A DNA stretch of 64,000 bases, from positions 1 to 64,000 of the forward strand of contig NZ_NBXB01000037.1 of assembly GCF_003399635.1 (NCBI RefSeq), written 5' to 3'. This DNA is from Subtercola boreus (GTDB lineage: Bacteria > Actinomycetota > Actinomycetes > Actinomycetales > Microbacteriaceae). The notes beneath the pieces were generated by a model that saw nothing but the letters and a program-made list of their open reading frames with translations, made no database searches and was not told where the DNA came from. How positions within the stretch are numbered: position 1 is the first letter of the stretch; each line of letters begins with the position of its first letter. Made by a program: the position numbers and the translations under genes. This document shows, piece after piece, positions 34,889 through 42,852 of this stretch.

Positions 34889-36016
34889 TCACTGGGGAGA
34901 GCGTGCAGGGGTCGCTCCGACATCGGGAACGGCATCCGTGCCGATGTGGATCTCCATGGCGTCTGGGGTGGGAACGGGTGGCCGATTCGTCGCCGGTCGG
35001 TCGAGATAGAAAAGTGATGTTGACGCCACGTCGTCCTGTAGCGGCAGGTAGCGCCAACCGCTGCGCCAACCGAGCGCCTGGATGTCGACTCGCAACCGAT
35101 CGGTGAAGAAGATCGGGTCGAGGAGGTGCCACCGATACATCCCGAACCGCTGCTGGCTGAAGTACAGCCCGTCAGGCTTCAGCACCTGCGGCATCCCGAG
35201 GTACGGCGTGGAGAATTCCGTATAACCAGCGCCGGGCACGTCGAAGTTCCACGCCCCGCCGAAATAGTCTTCGGTTCCCGTTCCGGCGATGGTCGGATAC
35301 TCGTCATCGTCGTCTAGGTAGAACTTGATCTCACCCTCACCCCACCAGCCATTGCTGTTCACACCCCACGCCAGATACGTGCCGACATAGTGCCCGGCGC
35401 CTTCGATGCCATCGAGGAGAGTGTGGGTCTTCAGGTATTCGACCGGATTGCTCCGCCTCCACTGGGCGTGCAAGTAGGCGTCGTTCGAATAATCCCCGCC
35501 GATTTCGTAAGTGATCTGGTAGTACACCCGGGTCTCGACGACCGAAGTGTTCTCGAGAGTCAAACGCGCTCCAGCACGAAAGGGCATCGGCCAGTACGAA
35601 TTGAAGCCGCCGTGCGGGTTCGCGGCGATGGCCTGCGAATTCACCTGGCTGAAGACGCCCCAACCATTGCAGAAGAAATCGCCCAGAGGAACCTCGATGG
35701 CCGGCTCAGTACTGTCGTCCCAGAATGCACGGAACAACAGCGTGCGCCAGTTGTCGGTGTGCGTGGTCATCCAGATGTGGGTGATCTTGCCGGGCCCGGC
35801 AATGCTCGCCAGATCGAATGTCTCGCCCGGTGCGATGTCGACGCTCGGCGAGATCTTCCACCCCGGGCCGAGATCACGGGCGCTGGCGGCCCCCGTTCCG
35901 CTCGTCGCACGTGCACCACCGCCCACGGATCCATCGAAATTCTCGGGGCTGATAGAGCGGGTCGAGAGAGTTCGGAGCTGGGAAATGCTGCTGAATTCTG
36001 GGCTGGGGAGGGGCAC
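34889..36016 (-). CDS. DUF2961 (GH172) glycoside hydrolase, cytoplasmic
   Basis: The 375-residue protein is a single DUF2961 domain, now GH172: SPENFDGSVGGGARATSGTG, HIWMTTHTDNWRT, SSYWPMPF-like FNSYWPMPF, WWGEGEIKFYLDDDDEYPTI and GTGTEDYFGGAW are family hallmarks, with Glu in EGEIKF and TEDYFG as likely catalytic residues. Known members are alpha-D-fructofuranosidase/difructose anhydride synthases and exo-acting D-arabinofuranosidases. No signal peptide is present, so it would act on imported oligosaccharides. It starts at GTG, divergent from LacI, with an operator in the gap. Confidence 0.85.
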   Translation of the reverse strand: MPLPSPEFSSISQLRTLSTRSISPENFDGSVGGGARATSGTGAASARDLGPGWKISPSVDIAPGETFDLASIAGPGKITHIWMTTHTDNWRTLLFRAFWDDSTEPAIEVPLGDFFCNGWGVFSQVNSQAIAANPHGGFNSYWPMPFRAGARLTLENTSVVETRVYYQITYEIGGDYSNDAYLHAQWRRSNPVEYLKTHTLLDGIEGAGHYVGTYLAWGVNSNGWWGEGEIKFYLDDDDEYPTIAGTGTEDYFGGAWNFDVPGAGYTEFSTPYLGMPQVLKPDGLYFSQQRFGMYRWHLLDPIFFTDRLRVDIQALGWRSGWRYLPLQDDVASTSLFYLDRPATNRPPVPTPDAMEIHIGTDAVPDVGATPARSPQ

Positions 36017-36052
36017 TTTCCTGGCTTTCTAAGGGTGTGGGGAACCGACTTT

Positions 36053-36066
36053 TGCAATCGATTTCA
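36053..36066. promoter_or_regulatory. LacI-type operator between GH172 and lacI-family genes
   Basis: TGCAATCGATTTCA is centred in the divergent region, positioned to control both the GH172 gene and the regulator itself. Confidence 0.7.
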
Positions 36067-36176
36067 TCACTGTAGAGTGAGTCCATAGGGGTGTCAACCG
36101 CGAGGACGCGCCAGCCCATCTTGACACGATGCGGATGCACATCCTCGACTCGAACAACGAATCTGCAGGGGTCACT

Positions 36177-37166
36177 ATGTCGACGATCTACGAAGTTGCC
36201 GCCAAAGCCGGAGTCTCACCGGCGACAGTGTCGCGGGTGCTCAACGGGCTCAAAGTCTCGTCGGCCAAGTCTGACGCGGTACGAGCGGCGGCGGCAGAGC
36301 TGTCGTTCTCGCCGAACAAAACAGCCAGGTCATTACGCAAGCAGAACTCCGAGGTAATCGCTCTCGTGATTCCCGACATCGAGAATCCGTTCTTCACGGC
36401 TCTCGCCCGCGGGGTGGAGGATCGTTTGCGGGAGGCAGGGTTCTCGCTGGTGCTGTGCAACACCGACGACGACACCGAAACTGAAGCGAAATACTTCGAG
36501 ATCGCCGTATCGGAGAACATGGCCGGAGTCATCTTGGTGCCTGCGGCTGACCACACTGACCTCTCTCCGCTTCTCTCCCGCAACCGCCCCGTCGTGGCAG
36601 TCGACCGCAGTACGGGCCACGACATCGACGTCGTGACGATGGAGAACCGGGCAGCCGGGCTGTCTGCAACCCGCGCCTTGCTCGCCAGCGGGTACTCGAG
36701 AGTCGCCTGTATCGCCGGCCCACGTGGAATCGAGACCGCCGATGACCGCAGTGGCGGCTGGCAGGACGCATTGAACCTCGCGGACCGTGCGGCCGACCCG
36801 ACGTATCTCTGCCACGCGAACTACCGTGTCGACGGCGGTCGGGCTGCGATGCTTGAACTCCTCTCCCTCGCCGATCCTCCCGACGCGGTTGTCGTCACGA
36901 ACAATCTCATGGGCGTCGGAGCCCTGCAGGTGCTCTCTGAAGCGGGTATGGCTCCCCCCGCCTTCGGCGTCGCCGTCATCGGTGACCTTCCGTTCACGAC
37001 TCTCGATCCCACCTCGGTGACGATCGTGCATCTGCCGGCCCGGAATCTCGGTGTGACCGCCGCATCGATGTTGATCGAACGGATCAATGGCGACCGGCAA
37101 TCGCCCCGCACTGTCGTTCTGCGCAACGAGGTCGCGATCGCCGTCGGCGGAGTCCCGACCCGCTGA
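36177..37166 (+). CDS. LacI family transcriptional regulator
   Basis: The protein (329 residues) starts MSTIYEVAAKAGVSPATVSRVLNG, the LacI HTH and hinge, and continues with a periplasmic-binding-protein-like domain (VIALVIPDIENPFFTALARGVEDRL). I start it at the ATG at 36177, with AGGGG five bases upstream; 16 more codons are open. It is divergent from GH172 and followed by the isomerase operon. Five copies of a TGNAATCGATTNCA motif surround it, so it is the likely local repressor. Confidence 0.92.
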   Translation: MSTIYEVAAKAGVSPATVSRVLNGLKVSSAKSDAVRAAAAELSFSPNKTARSLRKQNSEVIALVIPDIENPFFTALARGVEDRLREAGFSLVLCNTDDDTETEAKYFEIAVSENMAGVILVPAADHTDLSPLLSRNRPVVAVDRSTGHDIDVVTMENRAAGLSATRALLASGYSRVACIAGPRGIETADDRSGGWQDALNLADRAADPTYLCHANYRVDGGRAAMLELLSLADPPDAVVVTNNLMGVGALQVLSEAGMAPPAFGVAVIGDLPFTTLDPTSVTIVHLPARNLGVTAASMLIERINGDRQSPRTVVLRNEVAIAVGGVPTR

Positions 37167-37209
37167 CCGGGATCGAATACAGGCGGAAGGTTACCGTGCG
37201 GCTTGCGTT

Positions 37210-37291
37210 TGAAATCGATTTCTGTAATCGTAGGAAACGGCCGCACGTCAGAGTCGATTTAAGCCGTAGTACTAGCTTGAAACCGATTGCG
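37210..37291. promoter_or_regulatory. Two LacI-type operators upstream of the isomerase operon
   Basis: TGAAATCGATTTCT (37210-37223) and TGAAACCGATTGCG (37278-37291) lie in the 157-bp gap between the LacI stop and the isomerase start. The spacing of 68 bp between starts could allow looping. Confidence 0.7.
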
Positions 37292-37350
37292 TGAAAAGAA
37301 CTCCATAGAGCTCTTCGGTCTCGTTGCCGCACCAATTCGAGGAGATTCCT

Positions 37351-39000
37351 ATTACTACGTACACATTGCCGCCCACCTCGTCGCGGTCAAGAGCCGCCGG
37401 TCAGAAGATTGCAGAGAAAACGGCCTATCTCGTTGCAAGCGGTGATCTCAGGGAGTCGGCGAACGTAGCCGGCTGGCCCGTGCAGGCTGCGCTCGAGACC
37501 GACCTGGCAACGGCGTTCGGCACACTGGGTTGGACAATCGTACGAGCCAACGACGTCGACCCCCTCCTCGGGCACGCCTTCATCCGCAGCCAGCGAATGG
37601 GCATGAGTGTCTTCCAGAACATTCCGGCCGACGCGCCGCTGATTGTGGCCGAAGCGGTGTGGCAGTACAGCCATCACGTGCTCGCCGGGTTGCGTTCGCA
37701 CCGCGGCCCCATTCTCACGGTGGCGAACTTCGCACCCGACTGGCCCGGACTGGTCGGGCTGCTCGGGTTGAACGCGGGCCTGACGAAGATGAACGTCGCT
37801 TACTCGACGATCTGGAGCGTCGACTTCACCGATGACTGGTTCTTGAACGGAATCCGCGAATGGGCCGAGACCGGAACGATCACACACGACGCCTCGCACG
37901 TTTTCGCCCTGCCGACGCTGGATAGAAGCGACGAGAAGGAGCTGGGCGAGGCGCTGGCCGACGAGCTTCTCACCCAGAAGGCGATCATCGGAGTCTTCGA
38001 CGAGGGGTGCATGGGCATGTACAACGCGATCATCGACGACGAACTCCTGAACCCTATCGGCGTGTATAAAGAGCGCCTGTCGCAGAGTGCACTGTGGGCC
38101 GAGATGCTGACTATCGATGATGATGAGGCGGCTGAGGTCGGTGCGTGGCTCGTCAGGCGCGGCATGAGATTTCGGGTCGGCACGAACGAGGCGACCGACC
38201 TGACCGCTGCCCAGCTCTGCCTGCAGTACAAGATGTACATCGCCGCACTGCGGATCAGCGACGATTTCGGTCTCGATGCGGTGGGCATCCAGTATCAGCA
38301 GGGCCTGAAAGACCTCTCCCCGGCGAGCGACCTCGTCGAAGGGCTGCTGAACAACGTCGACCGGCCGCCTGTTCGAAGCCGCGACGGCTCGAGAATCTTG
38401 TGGGAGGGCAAGGCGCTCCCACACTTCAATGAGGCGGACGAGGGTGTCGCCGTCGACGCGCTCGTCACCAACCGGGTGTGCCTGGCGATGGGCATCGACC
38501 CGGCCACCACGCTGCACGACGTCCGTTGGGGGGAAGACTTCGACGGACAATTCGTCTGGGTCTACGAGATTTCAGGTTCCGTACCGCCCGCGCACCTCGG
38601 GGGCTACCAGAATGCAGAAGGCTGGCGCCAGGACCCGGTTTTCTTCCCCGCGGGTGGAAGCACGATCAATGGAGTTTCTCAGCCCGGAGAGATTGTCTGG
38701 TCGCGGGTCTACATCGCCGACAACGTCCTCAATGTCGATATCGGACGAGCGAGCGTAGTCGACCTACCGGCGAGCGAGACCGAGCGTCGCAAACAGCTGA
38801 CGAATCCCGAGTGGCCCTTGGCTTCGGTCGTTTTGCACGGTGTGAACCGAGACCAGTTCATGGCCAGGCACAAGGCAAATCACGCTCAGATCTTCTACGC
38901 GCCCGATGCCGAGACGGCTGACAGAGCACTCCGAGTGAAGGCCACGATGTTCGATCGGCTGGGTATTCGTGTCTTCCTCTGTGGAGACGTGAACCCGTGA
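37351..39000 (+). CDS. L-fucose/D-arabinose isomerase family protein
   Basis: The product (about 549 residues) is an L-fucose isomerase-like protein. The N-terminal half is a Rossmann-like part (ANVAGWPVQAALETDL, ILTVANFAPDWPGLVGLLGLNAGL), followed by FDEGCMGMYNAIIDDELLNPIGVYKERLSQS and a C-terminal AraD/FucI-type domain. L-fucose isomerases also convert D-arabinose to D-ribulose. The start is unclear: an ideal GAGGAG (37339-37344) lies six bases before an in-frame ATT at 37351, giving (M)TTYTLPP; a TTG at 37324 is the alternative but lacks a site. It overlaps the FGGY kinase start. Confidence 0.85.
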   Translation: MTTYTLPPTSSRSRAAGQKIAEKTAYLVASGDLRESANVAGWPVQAALETDLATAFGTLGWTIVRANDVDPLLGHAFIRSQRMGMSVFQNIPADAPLIVAEAVWQYSHHVLAGLRSHRGPILTVANFAPDWPGLVGLLGLNAGLTKMNVAYSTIWSVDFTDDWFLNGIREWAETGTITHDASHVFALPTLDRSDEKELGEALADELLTQKAIIGVFDEGCMGMYNAIIDDELLNPIGVYKERLSQSALWAEMLTIDDDEAAEVGAWLVRRGMRFRVGTNEATDLTAAQLCLQYKMYIAALRISDDFGLDAVGIQYQQGLKDLSPASDLVEGLLNNVDRPPVRSRDGSRILWEGKALPHFNEADEGVAVDALVTNRVCLAMGIDPATTLHDVRWGEDFDGQFVWVYEISGSVPPAHLGGYQNAEGWRQDPVFFPAGGSTINGVSQPGEIVWSRVYIADNVLNVDIGRASVVDLPASETERRKQLTNPEWPLASVVLHGVNRDQFMARHKANHAQIFYAPDAETADRALRVKATMFDRLGIRVFLCGDVNP

Positions 39001-40478
39001 CGACTCCCGTCGTGCTCGGGGTCGACATCGGCACATCGAGCACGAAAGGCGTTCTGGTCGACTTCGCCGGCACAATCGTCGCGACGGTGGTGCTTGCACA
39101 CGAAGTTACGCGACCGAACCCCGGATGGGTCGAGATGGAAGGCGCGGTCTGGTGGGACGAATTCTGCGCCATCGCCCGACAGATAGTCTCCGACGAGTTC
39201 TCGATCACCGCGGTCGGCGTCAGCGGCATGGGCCCATGCGCGCTCGTTACAGACTCGGCGTCGCACCCGCTCCGCCCCGCGATCCTGTACGGGATAGATT
39301 CGCGAGCATTCGCACAGATCTCGACTCTCAACGCCGCCCTCGATGCTGATGCGATCTTCGAGCGGTGCGGCTCGTACCTCTCATCGCAGGCGATCGGTCC
39401 GAAGCTGCTATGGATCAGGGAGACGGAACCCGAAACCTATCAGGCCATGGGCCGGCTGTATATGCCGAACTCGTGGCTGGCGTGGAACCTGACAGGCCGC
39501 TACGTGCTCGACCACCACTCCGCCAGCCAGTGCACGCCGCTCTACGACGCGCACTCGAACGACTGGTACCACCCGTGGGTGTCGGCCATCGCACCCGGGC
39601 TCGAGCTGCCGGAACTCGTCTGGCCGAGCGACGTCGTCGGCTCGGTGACCGCCGAGGCGGCACGTCAGACCGGGCTGCCCGCGGGCATCCCGGTTGTGGG
39701 TGGAAGTATCGACGCATGGATGGAGGCCGTGAGCGTCGACGCCGCGAACCCCGGCGACCTGATGCTCATGTACGGAACAACGATGTTCCTCGTCGCGACG
39801 ACCGATGCGCGCACGTCATATCCGACCCTGTGGGGAACGGTGGGCGCGTTCGACGGCACGTTCAGTCTCGCCGGAGGCATGGCGACATCCGGCGCGATCA
39901 CCGGCTGGCTCAGAGAGCTCTTCGGGTCGCCCGACTTCGCGAGCCTGACACGTGAAGCCTCAGCGTCCGGGGCCGGTGCCAGGGGAATTGCGATGCTGCC
40001 GTACTTCGCGGGCGAGCGCACACCGATCATGGACCCGCGGGCAAGGGGAACGATCGTCGGGCTGACCGTCGAACACACTCGGGGTGATCTGTACCGCGCC
40101 GCGTTGGAGGCGGTGGCGTTCGGGGTGCGGCACAACGTGGAAACGATGCGCGCCGCCGGGGTGGCCATCACGCGTATCGTCGCCGTCGGCGGCGGAACCC
40201 AAGGCTCCGTGTGGACCCAGATCGTGTCCGACGTGACCGGGCTGCAGCAGGTCATACCGCGCATCACCATCGGCGCAAGCTACGGCGCAGCGCTGCTCGC
40301 GGCATCGAGCATCGAACCCGTCGACATTACCCGCTGGAACCCCGAACTCGAGGTATGTCAGCCCGACCCGTGCCTGAGCGCACTCTACGACCAGCGGTAT
40401 GCCCTTTATCGCGGGTTGTCGGAGCAGGTCTCCGAGATCTCGCACCAGCTCGCCGATTTTCAGCTGAACCCTTCCTGA
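38997..40478 (+). CDS. FGGY family pentulose/hexulose kinase
   Basis: The 493-residue kinase has the FGGY phosphate motif VDIGTSSTKG near the start, GVSGMGPCALV, GSIDAWMEAVSV and the C-terminal VAVGGGTQGSVWTQIVSDV. It starts at GTG overlapping the isomerase stop by four bases. In this locus D-ribulose is the obvious substrate; the product would be D-ribulose 5-phosphate (or the 1-phosphate, as in the fuculokinase route). No aldolase is present, which favours the 5-phosphate and the pentose phosphate pathway (inference). Confidence 0.88.
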   Translation: MTTPVVLGVDIGTSSTKGVLVDFAGTIVATVVLAHEVTRPNPGWVEMEGAVWWDEFCAIARQIVSDEFSITAVGVSGMGPCALVTDSASHPLRPAILYGIDSRAFAQISTLNAALDADAIFERCGSYLSSQAIGPKLLWIRETEPETYQAMGRLYMPNSWLAWNLTGRYVLDHHSASQCTPLYDAHSNDWYHPWVSAIAPGLELPELVWPSDVVGSVTAEAARQTGLPAGIPVVGGSIDAWMEAVSVDAANPGDLMLMYGTTMFLVATTDARTSYPTLWGTVGAFDGTFSLAGGMATSGAITGWLRELFGSPDFASLTREASASGAGARGIAMLPYFAGERTPIMDPRARGTIVGLTVEHTRGDLYRAALEAVAFGVRHNVETMRAAGVAITRIVAVGGGTQGSVWTQIVSDVTGLQQVIPRITIGASYGAALLAASSIEPVDITRWNPELEVCQPDPCLSALYDQRYALYRGLSEQVSEISHQLADFQLNPS

Positions 40479-40548
40479 CCGTCTCTCTGTCTGTCCCGCA
40501 CCGCCCCGTCGCTCACTCGTCCAGTCCCTCACCGTTCAAAGGAGAACA

Positions 40549-42555
40549 ATGAAGAAATCATCCAGCCGAGGCACGCTGGCCGGAGGCCTCATCGCCGGCC
40601 TCGTCATCGTGACGGGCCTGACCGGGGCGGGATCGCTCTCGGCCAGGGCCACCGGCACTCCCCCGCCCGAAAGCACGTTCTTCTCCACTGCCAACGCGCA
40701 GGAGAGCTCGACGATCCAGAGTTCCAGTGATGGCGACCTCTGGGCTTCGTGCTGGGCCGACGATGGCAACCTCTACGCGGCGAACGGCGACGGGAAAGGC
40801 TTCAGCACATCCGGACCATCTTCTGACATTGCGGTGAGCCGCATCGCCGGCACGCCTGGAAGCCTCACCGGGTCGACGCTGGCCACCGGGAATGCCATCT
40901 CACAGACCTGGACGGCCGGAAGCTACAACCGCAAACCGACAGGAATGGTCTGCGTAAACGGCACGATCTACCTCGCGGTACAAGACCTCAGCACCTCGTT
41001 CAACGATGCTCCTGCCGCGACCGTGGTGAAGTCCACCGATCATGGAGTCACTTGGACGTGGGACCATTCCGCTCCGATGTTCAACAATCACGTCTTCACC
41101 ACGATGTTCTTCGCGGACTTCGGACAGAACAGCGCAAACGCTTCCGATGGATACGTCTACGTCTACGGCCTCGACAACAACTGGCGAACTTCCTTTGATG
41201 GCAGCGTCCCGAACCCGACAGACCTTTTCCTGGCGCGGGTGCCCTCGACGAGCGTTCAGACCCGGAGCACCTGGCAGTTCTACACCGGAACCAGCGGTGG
41301 AACGCCGACCTGGTCGACGAACATCGCTCTGAAGCAGCCCGTGCTGCACGACGACCGCACCATCTACCCAAGTCTGATCAACGCCGGGACGCACAACCTT
41401 ACGGTTCTCGGGCAGGGCGGAGTGCTCTACGACAAGCCGCTGAACCGATACATCTACAGCTCGTGGACCGAGTACACCTACGAGTTCTACGAATCGCCCA
41501 GTCCGACGGGGCCTTGGTCTCATTTTTTGACCAAGGACTTCGGTGGGTACCCGTGGACCCAGTCGAAGAATGGCGGCTACGCGACGACGATCCCGTCAAA
41601 GTTCCTGAGCAGCGACGGACTCAGCATGTACGTGCAGTCCAACGTCTGCAGCTGTGGCGGAGCCGGCACCTCGGTGTACAACTATGCTCTGCGCTCCCTC
41701 AACCTCACTGTGGCGCCCACCGCAGCGGCCACGAACAGCACAGGCAGCACCAACGTGGCGCAGACCCCGGGAACGGTACCGATCGAACGCGTCGCCCACT
41801 TCGCGAACAATTCGTATTACAACGACGGCAACCTGACCAACTCCGAAGACGACTGGAACAATGAACACAAGTCGGGTGACAGCAGTTGGTGGGGTTACAC
41901 CTGGCCGCGCCAGTACACGATCAACAAGGTCGTCTACACCACTGGCGCGATGTACCCAGACGGTGGGTGGTTCTCGTCGAACGTGAGGGTACAAGTTCGC
42001 CACGGTAACACCTGGACCGATGTCGCTAGCCCGTCGACGGTTCCAGCATATCCCTATAGCTCGGCCGCTGGCACGAACGCCAGCTACACCTTCACCTTCA
42101 CCCCGGTGTCAGGCGATGGCGTGCGGGTGATCGGGGTTCCAGGAGGCAGTTCGACCTTCACCTCTGTCGGCGAGGTCAGCGCCTACTACAGCACCGGCGG
42201 GTTCACAGTGCAGGGAGCGATCGCGACGAAGTACAACTCCTCTGGCGGCGCGGCTGGCCCAGAAGGTGGCATCACCTCGAACGAGACGACAACCGCAGAC
42301 GGAATCGGGCGTTTCAACACCTTCCAGAACGGTGCCATTTACTGGACACCCAACACCGGCGCCCAGATGGTCTATGGACTGATCTACAGCAAGTGGGCCT
42401 CTCTTGGCTATGAGCAGGGCGTCCTCGGTTATCCCACCACTGACGAAACCAGTGACCCGCTCGGTCGTCGAAGCACTTTCCAGAACGGCTACATCATTTT
42501 CAACTCCTCCAACGGTGTGGCGACGGCCTATCGCTCGAACGGCACCGTCATCTGA
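40549..42555 (+). CDS. Secreted DUF4185 (GH183-like) glycosidase with discoidin-like and LGFP domains
   Basis: The 668-residue protein has a Sec signal (about 1-36), a five-bladed-propeller-like DUF4185 domain at about 45-395 (DLWASCWADDGNLYAANGDG, KPTGMVCVNGTIYLAVQD, GSVPNPTDLFLARVP), a discoidin-like domain at about 410-555 and two LGFP repeats at about 560-668 (GAIATKYNSSGG, GIYSKWASLG-like repeats with GPEGG and LGYPT). DUF4185 proteins include endo-D-arabinanases (GH183). LGFP repeats occur in wall-bound proteins of mycolic-acid bacteria. AAAGGAG precedes the ATG. It opens a new stretch of the operon. Confidence 0.75.
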   Translation: MKKSSSRGTLAGGLIAGLVIVTGLTGAGSLSARATGTPPPESTFFSTANAQESSTIQSSSDGDLWASCWADDGNLYAANGDGKGFSTSGPSSDIAVSRIAGTPGSLTGSTLATGNAISQTWTAGSYNRKPTGMVCVNGTIYLAVQDLSTSFNDAPAATVVKSTDHGVTWTWDHSAPMFNNHVFTTMFFADFGQNSANASDGYVYVYGLDNNWRTSFDGSVPNPTDLFLARVPSTSVQTRSTWQFYTGTSGGTPTWSTNIALKQPVLHDDRTIYPSLINAGTHNLTVLGQGGVLYDKPLNRYIYSSWTEYTYEFYESPSPTGPWSHFLTKDFGGYPWTQSKNGGYATTIPSKFLSSDGLSMYVQSNVCSCGGAGTSVYNYALRSLNLTVAPTAAATNSTGSTNVAQTPGTVPIERVAHFANNSYYNDGNLTNSEDDWNNEHKSGDSSWWGYTWPRQYTINKVVYTTGAMYPDGGWFSSNVRVQVRHGNTWTDVASPSTVPAYPYSSAAGTNASYTFTFTPVSGDGVRVIGVPGGSSTFTSVGEVSAYYSTGGFTVQGAIATKYNSSGGAAGPEGGITSNETTTADGIGRFNTFQNGAIYWTPNTGAQMVYGLIYSKWASLGYEQGVLGYPTTDETSDPLGRRSTFQNGYIIFNSSNGVATAYRSNGTVI

Positions 42556-42613
42556 CGCTCTGCCCGCGATCAACCCCAGCACAATCAGCAAGATCGACAG
42601 AAGAGAGAACTCC

Positions 42614-42838
42614 TTGTTAGCAAACCTCCAAGGCTGGCACCTCATCGTGCTCCTCGCCATCGTGTTACTCCTTTTCGGAGCACCCAAGCTGCCCGCGCTC
42701 GCGCGAAGCGTTGGGCAGTCCATGCGCATCCTGAAGACAGAAGTCAACACAATGCACACAGAAACCGATCAACCCGTTGCTGAGTCTGAGACCACGAACG
42801 AGACCGGCCATATTCAACGGGACACCTCAATCCACTGA
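42614..42838 (+). CDS. tatA: TatA family twin-arginine translocase subunit
   Basis: The product (74 residues) has one N-terminal helix and the TatA hallmark: GWHLIVLLAIVLLLFGAPKLPALARSVGQSMRILKTEV, with the FG-x-KLP hinge and an amphipathic helix, then an acidic tail. It starts at TTG (42614) after GAGAG. It is 58 bp after the GH183-like gene and 14 bp before the polyol dehydrogenase. It is a second TatA, outside a tatC locus, and may serve the Tat-dependent sugar-binding protein or another substrate of this cluster. Confidence 0.8.
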   Translation: MLANLQGWHLIVLLAIVLLLFGAPKLPALARSVGQSMRILKTEVNTMHTETDQPVAESETTNETGHIQRDTSIH

Positions 42839-42852
42839 CGGAAAGAACGACA

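Noticed and set aside
37387-38550. Long open frame antisense to the isomerase gene
   Set aside because: The product has no domain, is His/Arg/Val-rich and is the codon-position shadow of the isomerase.
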